In this document: positions 57,001-64,000 of the stretch, in pieces
Position numbering within the stretch: the stretch's first letter is position 1
Layout: every line of letters begins with the position of its first letter
Assembly: GCF_026627925.1 (NCBI RefSeq)
Contig: NZ_JAPNLE010000009.1
Coordinates: 682,001-746,000, forward strand
From: Cupriavidus sp. D39
GTDB lineage: Bacteria; Pseudomonadota; Gammaproteobacteria; Burkholderiales; Burkholderiaceae
Direction: 5' to 3'
DNA length: 64,000 bases
Notes under the pieces: generated by a model
What the model saw: only the letters and a program-made list of their open reading frames with translations
What the model was told of the DNA's origin: nothing
Databases searched by the model: none
Program-made: the position numbers and the translations under genes

Positions 57001-57168
57001 CGGGGTATTGTCCAGGATGATGAGGATATTCGGCGCCGGCGATTTTACCCCTGGCGGCTGATTGTAGATAAAGGTGTCGTCTGAATAATCAATGCTGGCG
57101 CCGTTGGCTGTGGAGAGCACGGCCAAGGCGGCCGTGATCATCAGCCGTAGTAGTTTCAGGATGGTCAC
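54026..57168 (-). pseudogene. pilY1: PilY1-type pilus tip protein, frameshifted
   Basis: N-terminal frame from GTG 57168: signal peptide (LRLMITAALAVLSTANGA), then a von Willebrand A-like part (ILIILDNTPNWARNS) through FIGNN. At about 56488 the frame changes and continues KRGLPPTPGATDPASTTLTK and on to the C-terminal beta-propeller with the calcium site DSDRDGYID and GADTGANIWRI. One missing base explains it. PilY1 sits at the type IV pilus tip and controls adhesion, retraction and surface sensing. Last gene of the minor-pilin operon. Corrected length is about 1050 residues. Confidence 0.88.
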
Positions 57169-57196
57169 GATGGCCCCGAGTTCTGTGTGCTGCGAG

Positions 57197-57673
57197 TCAC
57201 GGACAGGTCGCCGTTGAAGCCATACGCACCTTGGCGCCCTGGTGCACGGTAACAGTGGTGCCGGTGCGGTTATCGGTTGCCACCGCGCTGATGTCCCAGT
57301 AGGTGTCTTGCGGCGCCGACGCGGCGAAGTCAACACTGTAACCATCCGCGGCGACCATCTGCAGACAGACGGGTGCGGCGGTCTGGACCGTATAGTCCGC
57401 CACGCCGTCGTTATTGATATCGATACTGAAACTCTGCGCGATGGGCGTGGCGAAACTGCTCACGGTGCCCATCACCTTCTCGATCGCTTGTCGCGCTGCC
57501 GCAGTGGCCTCGTTCTTGACTTGCTGGTTGCCCACGATCCTCAGATTCAAGTTACCCAAGCGAACCGCCGAGACTGCCAGCAGGCTCAACACGACGAGCA
57601 TGACCAACCCTACCAGCAGGCTCACGCCCGCCTCTTTACCGCTACGACGATTGGGGCGGCGCAGCCTGTTCAT
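57197..57673 (-). CDS. pilX: Minor pilin assembly protein PilX
   Basis: 158 residues. PilX_N motif: SGKEAGVSLLVGLVMLVVLS then LLAVSAVRLGNLNLRIVGNQ, a single membrane segment without a standard prepilin site, as in PilX; then a soluble domain ending RMASTATCP. Overlaps the end of the pilW fragment by ATGA. Part of the pilus-tip priming complex. Confidence 0.88.
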   Translation of the reverse strand: MNRLRRPNRRSGKEAGVSLLVGLVMLVVLSLLAVSAVRLGNLNLRIVGNQQVKNEATAAARQAIEKVMGTVSSFATPIAQSFSIDINNDGVADYTVQTAAPVCLQMVAADGYSVDFAASAPQDTYWDISAVATDNRTGTTVTVHQGAKVRMASTATCP

Positions 57674-58203
57674 TCCCGCCTGCTGCTCAGATTGATGACC
57701 TGCACGGTGCCGGTATAAACGTGGCGCTTGAACTTATCCGAGAAGGGCCCGACCGAGCCGGACACGCCCATATTGAATGTCCTGGCTGACAAGGTGCTGT
57801 CGACAAAGCTCGATGCCTCCGTGTTGCGTGCCAACAGGCTGACATGCACCGTCATCACATTGGGCCAGTCGGCCAGCGCGGGCGCGGTGACAAACGGTGT
57901 AGCTGGCACGCCCGTGCCGGTGGCATCGATGCCGTAGTCCAGTTGCAGGTTCTGGATGCCGTCCACCAACGGCGTCGTGACAAAACCGGTGATGCCGGCC
58001 ACGGCCGCGATCTCCAGCCGCTTGAGCGTCGGCACCGGCTTGCCGCCGTCCGCGCCGGCGGTGCAGGTGGTAGCGCCGGCGGCAAAGCGGTTACAAGGGC
58101 TGACGAAGTAGATGCGCTCGATATAGCGGCGCAACGCGGCCGGTGTCACCCCGTCCTTTTGCACCAGAGTGTACGTGGACGCAGCGCTGCGCAGCGCAGC
58201 CAT
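57670..58203 (-). pseudogene. pilW: Minor pilin PilW, C-terminal half only
   Basis: 177 residues starting MAALRSAASTYTLVQKDGVT, including RYIERIYFVSPCNRFAAG, VDGIQNLQLDYGIDATG, VMTVHVSLLARNTE and ending YTGTVQVINLSSRRE, the C-terminal half of PilW. PilW is normally about 330-360 residues and starts with a class III leader and hydrophobic helix. Only 15 bp separate this frame from the pilV stop, so the first half has been deleted. Without leader and helix the product cannot join the pilus. Confidence 0.8.
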
Positions 58204-58218
58204 GTTTGTCAGCGAAAT

Positions 58219-58803
58219 TCAGTACAGGTTCGCGATCTGCAGTGTTGTGCTGACCACGCGCCGCAGAGCCTCGTCGCCGTACAGCCCCTTGCCGCAGCCC
58301 AGCCCGGCGGTCGGGGCCGCCGTCTTCCCTTTACCCTGCCAAGCCACACTTACCAGATAAATACCCGAGGCCGCGTCGAAGCTGACACAGCCGCGCGCGC
58401 CAATCATGGCGCCAGAATTTCCTGCGCTACTGCTCTCTGCAGCGCCGGCAAGCAGATTGCTCCAGGCAGCGAGGTCACTGTTGGCCAGGGTGTAGGCCTG
58501 GACCGTGCCGAGCGCACAGGGGAGCGCCGCCGCCGCCCCGGTTCCGAGATAAGGAAGACCATTGACGGTATCCGTGGTAACCGCATAGCAGCCTGCGGCC
58601 GAGCGATTGGCGTTGATGCGCTCGACCATGTCCTGCAACAGGATCAAGGCCTGCGCGCGCTGATAGGACTCAATCTCCGCGCGCTGGCTTGCTAGCAGCA
58701 AGCCCACTGGACCAAGCAGGCCTACCAACAGCACGATCAGCGTGACTAGCGCCTCGATCAGGCCGAAGCCCGCTTGGCTGCGATGGGGGAGCGGCCGGCG
58801 CAT
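58219..58803 (-). CDS. pilV: Minor pilin PilV
   Basis: 194 residues. Prepilin leader MRRPLPHRSQAG cut before FGLIEALVTLIVLLVGLLGP, then ALILLQDMVERINANRSAAG and the C-terminal YGDEALRRVVSTTLQIANLY typical for PilV. Exported and processed by PilD; part of the tip complex. ATG overlaps the stop of fimT (TGATG). Confidence 0.9.
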   Translation of the reverse strand: MRRPLPHRSQAGFGLIEALVTLIVLLVGLLGPVGLLLASQRAEIESYQRAQALILLQDMVERINANRSAAGCYAVTTDTVNGLPYLGTGAAAALPCALGTVQAYTLANSDLAAWSNLLAGAAESSSAGNSGAMIGARGCVSFDAASGIYLVSVAWQGKGKTAAPTAGLGCGKGLYGDEALRRVVSTTLQIANLY

Positions 58804-59297
58804 CAGCAGCTCCCGGCCAGGCTGCTCGCCAGCCCGCTCAGGTCGACGTTGACGCAGCGCGGCGATGCTGTACTGCCCGCCGCACTGATGCCGAAGGGAT
58901 TGACCGCGGCAACTAGGCGGCCGCTACCGTTATAGACAACCGCGCCAGCCGGGCCGATGATGGTCACGCCGGGCAGTGCCTCGTGCTGGCTGAGCGTGGC
59001 AGCACCAGTGCTGACGGTCCAGCCGTATTGCCAGCCGCCCGATGCCTGTGCGATGGTGACGCTGTTATTTCGCTTGATCGCCTCGCTGCGCGCATATGTT
59101 AGCGTTGAGGCAATATCGTAGGAGGCCGCGCGGATCCGCTGGCCCAGGACAAAGTCGCGAAAATACGGCGTTGCGACCGCCATCAGGATGGCGGCAATCG
59201 TCACGGTGGCCATCAGCTCGATCAGGGTAAATCCGTTGACCAAGGTATGCTGCAAGCCCAGGGCGTCTGGTCGGCGGGGCATGTTGCGCGCGTCCAT
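58803..59297 (-). CDS. fimT: FimT/GspH-type pseudopilin
   Basis: 164 residues. Leader MDARNMPRRPDALGLQHTLVNG cut before FTLIELMATVTIAAILMAVA, then TPYFRDFVLGQRIRAASYDI, ARSEAIKRNNSVTI, and GspH-type PRCVNVDLSGLASSLAGSC. Second gene of the operon, 9 bp after pilE. FimT also binds DNA during natural transformation in some bacteria. Confidence 0.88.
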   Translation of the reverse strand: MDARNMPRRPDALGLQHTLVNGFTLIELMATVTIAAILMAVATPYFRDFVLGQRIRAASYDIASTLTYARSEAIKRNNSVTIAQASGGWQYGWTVSTGAATLSQHEALPGVTIIGPAGAVVYNGSGRLVAAVNPFGISAAGSTASPRCVNVDLSGLASSLAGSC

Positions 59298-59306
59298 GAT
59301 GCGCCC

Positions 59307-59783
59307 TTACCAGCAGTCGGCCACCGAGCCGGTGCCGCTCATGCCCTTGGTGCCAGCCTGGTTCACGGTAAGGTTCTGGCACTTGGTGTCGCTGGCAGCC
59401 TGCGCGCCGATGGGCGTGGCGGTAACGGTATAGCTAGGCGGTACCGCGACATTGTTGGCGGTTACCGTTACCGTGTAGTTCTTCGCTACCTCGGTCGGGA
59501 GGGTGGCGTAGCCGAGCGTTGCCATGGTGGTGGCATACTGGCGCGCGTCGAGACTGTACTGCTCCTGCTGGCTGGCAACCGCTAGAATGAAACTCTCGGC
59601 TGCGGAGCGATTGCTCCGGATCACGTATTGCGTATAGGACGGATATGCAATAGCCGCAAGGATCCCGACGATGACCACCGTGATCAGCAATTCCGTCAAC
59701 GTGAAGCCACGAGGAAGGCCTGCCGCGCCTGCAGGCGCGGCAGCCGCCACCTTTCTTGCACGCCTCGCAGCAAACGGCCACAT
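59307..59783 (-). CDS. pilE: PilE-type type IV pilin
   Basis: About 158 residues from ATG 59783 (CAGGGG box). Long leader ending GLPRG, then FTLTELLITVVIVGILAAIA, YPSYTQYVIRSNRSAAESFI, and the C-terminal disulfide region TKCQNLTVNQAGTKGMSG then SVADCW (Cys pair). First gene of the minor-pilin operon. A GTG at 59831 is also in frame. Confidence 0.88.
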   Translation of the reverse strand: MWPFAARRARKVAAAAPAGAAGLPRGFTLTELLITVVIVGILAAIAYPSYTQYVIRSNRSAAESFILAVASQQEQYSLDARQYATTMATLGYATLPTEVAKNYTVTVTANNVAVPPSYTVTATPIGAQAASDTKCQNLTVNQAGTKGMSGTGSVADCW

Positions 59784-60871
59784 AGGCACCCCTGCTACCC
59801 GCCGGCAAGACCGACCCATGATTGTTTCCACCCTAACGAGGTTTTTCTTCGGAAACTATTCTTCTATTCACCCTACATCTTCAAGATTGACCCCTACTCC
59901 TTGCGTAACTCTGCGTAACTCTGCGTAGGCTGCTTTCTCCTTGGACGTACGTGCCGCACTGGTAACGCAATCCAGCCGCTTCCCATTGCCGATCACACCG
60001 CGCATAAATGCTGCGTCTGTCGGGTGAGACATCGTTGAAGAGATGCAGGCGACCCGATTTTGGACCGCCTGCCAATCTGACGATGGCCCACGGGGATGAG
60101 TCCATGTACAGCAGTATCGGCGAAGTGATTCGGTGCGCCACCCAACGTTGTGGGGGTAACGTAAAGCTGGTAATTTATTCCTTCCACTATAAGGCGAGCG
60201 GAACATTTTGCATTTAACAAGAACGTATTCTTGTATTTTTTACTAACAGACGCGCAATGAATATTCACATGCGCGTCATAATTCATTGCGCACATTGCAT
60301 TGATGTGCCAAATCGATGTTATTTATGTTCCAATATGGTGCAACGATAGATATGATTCCAATTTCATTCCCTACCAAATGGTGGATCGCCAGCCAATCAG
60401 CGTGGTATATGCTTTCTTATGGGGTCACAATAGGTCCATCTTTGGCCTAGTAGGCGAACCGAAAAGCTCGGTCGCCTTTCTTTTTTATATTCAGCATACT
60501 GGACCACGCCAGGGGCAATCGTGGCGCGAGATCGCCTCCAAGACCTGTCAAAGCTGAGTCATCTGGCTTGGCGGGCCACTGGCGTTTCGCGCAGTTCGCG
60601 ATCGCCACCCGCATCAATCAGCACTTCGACGCACGGACCGCTTTGTTAGCCACTTGCGTCCACCTTCCGCATAGAAGTCACCGTACCGATCAATCTATCC
60701 GATCCAGACCATGCTGCGAAGTGCATAGAACCACCAAACAGATGCAACGTCTTCTGCGATCACTCCCTTAGAGAGGATCGTCGACACAACTTAGTGACAG
60801 CGACCTGATGACTTCGTGGACATGAAATTCATTGATTTCGCAAAGTCCAAACCACTTGCAAGGAGAACTGC
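59784..60871. other. About 1.1 kb intergenic region with a terminator
   Basis: AT-richer than the window average. A reverse frame at 59881-60141 (GTG start, 86 codons) is protein-like but unrecognised, and 60300-60557 runs through a terminator. CTGCGTAACT is repeated in tandem at 59903-59929. No gene is called. Confidence 0.35.
60452..60486 (+). terminator. Rho-independent terminator
   Basis: AGGCGAACCGA and TCGGTCGCCT pair with one bulged A around a short loop and are followed by TTCTTTTTT. It ends whatever transcript comes from the AT-rich upstream region. Confidence 0.65.
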
Positions 60872-61294
60872 ATGTTCAAGCATTTTCTGTTGCCGGTTGA
60901 TGGCTCGCCACTATCTGATAGCACGTTCCAAAAGGTCATCACATTTGCCCAAGAAACGGATGCCAGAATGACAGTGCTTCATTGCGGCTCCCACGCCTTC
61001 CCGGTCGGAGCGCCAGCGCCCATCAAAGATCGCCTCGCGCAGGACGCGCAGCATCATGCCGACAGGTACCTCAAGGGGGTAGTAAGGAAGGCGAGCGCAG
61101 CTGGGATCAAATGTGAAACGGCCTACGTCAACAGCGATCGAATCGTAAAAGTCATCATGGCGACCGCCGAGGAAAGAGGGTGTGACCTAATCCTCATTGC
61201 GCCTCATGGACGGTGGGGTGTGCAGCCGCACACAATTGAGAGCCTAAGGGAGAGCATCCTGTCAGTCAGCGATATCTCGCTGGTGGTCGTCTAA
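60872..61294 (+). CDS. Universal stress protein (UspA family)
   Basis: 140 residues: MFKHFLLPVDGSPLSDSTFQ, ARMTVLHCGSHAFPVG, and C-terminal CDLILIAPHGRWGVQPHTIE. The usual nucleotide motif G-2X-G-9X-G-S/T is not complete: after HGRWG the phosphate-binding Gly-Ser is replaced (SLRESILS), suggesting the non-ATP-binding UspA-like subtype. AAGGAG box before ATG. An IS4-type remnant begins 5 bp after its stop. Confidence 0.88.
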   Translation: MFKHFLLPVDGSPLSDSTFQKVITFAQETDARMTVLHCGSHAFPVGAPAPIKDRLAQDAQHHADRYLKGVVRKASAAGIKCETAYVNSDRIVKVIMATAEERGCDLILIAPHGRWGVQPHTIESLRESILSVSDISLVVV

Positions 61295-61298
61295 GAGC

Positions 61299-61445
61299 CA
61301 CCCCTTTCAAGGTGACGAAAGTTCAGGCACCCTCTGGTTTTATCAACTCGGAATCGGAGGCAATGGCGTGGCATTGGAGGCAGTGATGGAACGCTTTCTC
61401 GAGCACAGCCCGGTCACAGTGATGGCGCGCCTGGCGAGGCAACGG
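61299..61445 (+). pseudogene. Truncated IS4-family element (terminal repeat and transposase start)
   Basis: CACCCCTTTCAAGGTGA begins at 61299, identical to the end of the complete element at 49329-50790. About 69 bp further a frame reads VMERFLEHSPVTVMARLARQ, matching its transposase start (VVERFLEHSPISVMARLGLQ) with differences, so a related rather than identical element. It stops near 61445. Confidence 0.75.
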
Positions 61446-61880
61446 GGGGCTTGCAGCAGAAAACAGACCGAAACACAGATCACGAACTGGAAGCGGGTCG
61501 GCGGCCGAGATGTCCCTATTCAGGTCCTGGCAGACGAAGCCAACCGGAGATCGTCCGAACTGTTCGTGCGATAGCTGGGCATCCAGTATGAAGATATTCA
61601 GCCACAGCGATTGGATCGGCGATAACGCACTGCGCATCAAGGCGATTGCCGATACACCGGGTGCGTTAGTCTACGTCTTTGTCGGCGAGGCGGAACGCAA
61701 GGCGAAGGCCGGCGCGTCAATCAAGCTGCTGCCGGTGGACGGTATCGAGGCAACCAGCCAGAACGTGCGCCCGGGCAGCTTTCCCATTTCCCGCCCTCTC
61801 ACGCTGATCACCCCCAGACTGCCAAAAGGGCTGACCAAGACGCTGAGCTTTGCAGGCTCAGGTCGGCGATACGGTCATCG
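61446..61880 (+). pseudogene. PstS-like periplasmic phosphate-binding protein fragment
   Basis: TETQITNWKRVGGRDVPIQV, DEANRRSSELFVR then an in-frame TAG, LGIQYEDIQP, and one frame over GDNALRIKAIADTPGALVYV, IKLLPVDGIEATSQNVRPGS and FPISRPLTLI are the mid-to-C-terminal parts of a PBP_like_2 / PstS-type protein (ITNWxxVGG... and YPIxRPL motifs). A stop plus frameshift and a missing N-terminus, cut off by the IS4 remnant, make it a pseudogene. Confidence 0.65.
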
Positions 61881-62213
61881 CGGTCGAAGTAGGCATCGGA
61901 CGGCAAGGGCGGAATCCGGTGATGGTTTCTAGCAGGAGGCATCCTGAGACACCACCCCACCGAAGAATGGGGCATGAAGAGTCTCAGCTGTTTCCGATTG
62001 CGAGCCGGCCGCCACCACGACAAAACCCGCTAGCAGCTTCGTCATGCTCCACTACCCAACTCGCTGGCCAGACGGTATGCCTGTCTGCTTGATCTTGGTT
62101 GACGACGGATGCACATTTCCCCGGTCCGCTGCGGCGTGGTCGGTCCGCGATCCGGCGTGCCGTGGTAGCATCACCGCTACAGGCCTCACCTACCGGTCGA
62201 CTGGGAGGAAAGG
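61881..62213. other. Upstream region of the GGDEF-EAL gene
   Basis: No gene recognised. A GGAGG ribosome site at the right edge serves the next gene. Confidence 0.3.
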
Positions 62214-64000
62214 ATGCGTAAAGAAGACTCTCATGAGGATGCGCCAGCGTTGAATCTCGACGCACGGGCGATTCCCGCGGCGGATGCGATGCCGTCGTTT
62301 CCGGTTGCTGACGACGAGCTGGAGCGCTTGCGCTCCCTGTACAGCACGGGCTACCTTGAGGCGCCCCCCGATCCACGGTTCGGCGCCTTTACTCGACTTG
62401 CTGCCCGTATGTACGATGCGCCGATGTCTGCTATTTCGCTGATCGCGGGGGAGCGCGCATTGACCCTTTCCGCCGTGGGGGTGCCGCAGGGAATGAGTAC
62501 GCCACGTGAAGATTCCTTTTGCGCTCGTTGCAGTTTGAGGCCAGGTGGCGTGATGATCGTAGAGGATGCTTCTCGACATCCCGACTTCGAAAGTAATCCT
62601 CTCGTGACGGGTCCCTTTGGCTTTCGCTTTTACGCAGGCGTCGCTTTGAAGGACACAGAGGGTCGAGCGCTAGGTGTGCTATGCGTGATCGACACCAAAC
62701 CGCGGTCTATGTCCGAGCAGGACCTGGGCCCTCTGCAGGATCTTGCGATCGGCATATCGGCGATCATCCAACGCGATCAAATGCTCTCCTATGGAGCGAA
62801 TCACGAGCTTGTAACCGGGTTGCCCAATCGCCAAGCATTGCGTTTCTACCTCTCGCAAAAACTGGACCAATATCGTATTGGAGGCTCCTGCCCGGTGCTG
62901 GCACATATTGACATAGATGAATTCAACAAATTGCGCGACTCATCGGATCACCGTGACATCGATGTGCTACTAAGGCAATTCGCCGATCGTCTTAGCCTGG
63001 CTTTTCCAGGTGCTGACATGCTCGCCCACTTCGGAGCGGATGAGTTTGCCGCATTGCTGCCCGTGACGGAGTCGGTGGATACACTAAGTTTGCTACTGAA
63101 GCACGCGGTGGAAACGCTTCACGAACCATATCTTGTGAACGGGACGAGTGTGGTCCTCGAAGTAACTATAGGGCTGGCCATTGCTTCCTTCCGACAGCTT
63201 AGCGTTGACGGCTTGTTACGGAATGCAAATATCGCTAGATGCAGTGTTGAATTTAACTCGCGCGAAAAATGGCGAATATATTCACCATCGATCGATACGC
63301 GTGTGGCTATTGAGAGTTCCCTTCCACAGTTGAATCTCAAAAATGCCCTTCGATTCGGTGAGCTATCACTCGCCTATCAACCGATCGTCATCGTTCCAGA
63401 ACGAAGGATCACGAGCTTGGAAGTGTTGTTGCGATGGAATCATCCGCAACTCGGCCCAATCCCACCTGCGGAATTTATTCCACTGGCAGAAAGAAACGGA
63501 ATGATTGTCCCCATTGGAATGTGGGCACTGCGCGAAGCTTGCCGGGAAGCTACTGGCTGGTCGAGCGACGTCAAAGTATCGGTGAATATTTCACCGTTGC
63601 AGATTACTTCTGATCTGCCGGAGCATGTATCAGAGATCCTTGCGGACAGCGGCTTGCAGCCCGAGCGGTTGATACTCGAAGTGACTGAGACGACTTTGCT
63701 TGAGCCTTCTGAAGGCAATGTTGAGATACTTAAAAAGCTACGTAATCTTGGCGTACAGATCGCGCTGGACGATTTCGGGACAGGCTTTTCTTCGCTGAAT
63801 TATTTGTTACGATTTTCATTTGACGAGATTAAAATCGATCGCACGTTCGTAAGCGGCGTTCTCGGTCGGCATGAGAGTCAGACTATCGTGCATGCTGTCA
63901 TTGATATTGGGCGATCGCTAGGGATTCCAGTTGTGGCAGAAGGAGTTGAGACTGCAGAGCAATTGGCATGGTTGATTGATAACGGATGTGACCAGGTACA
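62214..64000 (+). CDS. GAF-GGDEF-EAL c-di-GMP protein (runs past window end)
   Basis: Open from ATG 62214 (GGAGG box) to base 64000, 595 codons, with the C-terminus outside. Residues 35-185 form a GAF domain (LERLRSLYSTGYLEAPPDPR, MYDAPMSAISLIAG, EDSFCARCSL, GVLCVIDTKPRSMSE). A degenerate GGDEF domain follows (HELVTGLPNRQALRFYL; FGADEF instead of GGDEF). The EAL domain is well kept: LEVLLRWNHPQLGPIPPAEF, VNISPLQI, LEVTETTLL, LDDFGTGFSSLNYLLRF, IKIDRTFV, VVAEGVE. It is probably a c-di-GMP phosphodiesterase with a regulatory GGDEF domain, tuned by a GAF ligand; cytosolic. Confidence 0.9.
   Translation, partial: MRKEDSHEDAPALNLDARAIPAADAMPSFPVADDELERLRSLYSTGYLEAPPDPRFGAFTRLAARMYDAPMSAISLIAGERALTLSAVGVPQGMSTPREDSFCARCSLRPGGVMIVEDASRHPDFESNPLVTGPFGFRFYAGVALKDTEGRALGVLCVIDTKPRSMSEQDLGPLQDLAIGISAIIQRDQMLSYGANHELVTGLPNRQALRFYLSQKLDQYRIGGSCPVLAHIDIDEFNKLRDSSDHRDIDVLLRQFADRLSLAFPGADMLAHFGADEFAALLPVTESVDTLSLLLKHAVETLHEPYLVNGTSVVLEVTIGLAIASFRQLSVDGLLRNANIARCSVEFNSREKWRIYSPSIDTRVAIESSLPQLNLKNALRFGELSLAYQPIVIVPERRITSLEVLLRWNHPQLGPIPPAEFIPLAERNGMIVPIGMWALREACREATGWSSDVKVSVNISPLQITSDLPEHVSEILADSGLQPERLILEVTETTLLEPSEGNVEILKKLRNLGVQIALDDFGTGFSSLNYLLRFSFDEIKIDRTFVSGVLGRHESQTIVHAVIDIGRSLGIPVVAEGVETAEQLAWLIDNGCDQV

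Noticed and set aside
59903..59929. Tandem CTGCGTAACT repeats as a CRISPR or iteron array
   Set aside because: Only two to three abutting units, no spacers and no Cas or Rep genes.
59881..60141. 86-codon reverse frame upstream of pilE
   Set aside because: Plausible composition but GTG start without ribosome site and no recognised family.
1..64000. tRNA attachment site or integrase defining a classical genomic island
   Set aside because: No tRNA, tyrosine integrase or matching att repeats could be recognised; the mosaic is explained by insertion sequences and Tn3 ends.

Overview
The window is GC-rich bacterial DNA whose gene families point to a beta-proteobacterium of the Burkholderiaceae, most likely Cupriavidus or a close relative. 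Pointers are Bug-type tricarboxylate receptors, tandem PimC/PimD-like acyl-CoA dehydrogenases, a MipA/OmpV porin, a minor type IV pilin operon and KfrA-like fragments. This assignment is inference; no rRNA, tRNA or CRISPR array was recognised.

Bases 1-12.8 kb are ordered metabolic DNA. A CoA-dependent catabolic cluster holds an IclR regulator (cut by the window start), a GST, two acyl-CoA ligases, a DsbA/HCCA-isomerase-type protein, two acyl-CoA dehydrogenases, an SDR, a Bug receptor and a TetR-type regulator. A coupled DUF2147/zinc-free oxidoreductase pair follows. The logic is uptake, CoA activation and dehydrogenation of an unidentified organic acid.

Bases 12.8-31.7 kb are an accessory region made largely of broken pieces. 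It has a decayed Tn3-family transposon, an IS50-like element with a perfect 9-bp target duplication, a RES-type toxin-antitoxin pair, a PD-(D/E)XK-like nuclease, an orphan histidine kinase, and remnants of SRAP, IscB, TnpB, XRE, flavin-reductase and Bug genes. Two short 172-bp inverted-repeat elements (29.4 and 48.7 kb) and a decayed third copy (11 kb) look like one family of Tn3-derived miniature elements.

Bases 31.7-50.8 kb carry metabolic and transport cargo between more mobile DNA: a coupled bioF-cytochrome P450 pair, YefM/YoeB, an ArsN-like acetyltransferase, a response regulator with Glu at the phospho-acceptor site, an AraC regulator, a SulP transporter, gamma-glutamyltransferase, an IS5 element, a YcgR-like PilZ protein, MipA and an IS4 element. 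Almost identical 348-bp direct repeats (the end of an IS1071-like Tn3 element) at 28.9 and 48.2 kb bracket 19.3 kb of it.

Bases 50.8-64 kb are dominated by surface and c-di-GMP functions: a diguanylate cyclase, the pilE-fimT-pilV-pilW-pilX-pilY1 operon with pilW missing its N-terminal half, a universal stress protein, a PstS-like pseudogene and a GAF-GGDEF-EAL protein running off the end.

Many otherwise sound genes are split by single-base shifts, often in or beside short homopolymer runs. Part of the apparent pseudogenisation may therefore be sequencing error.
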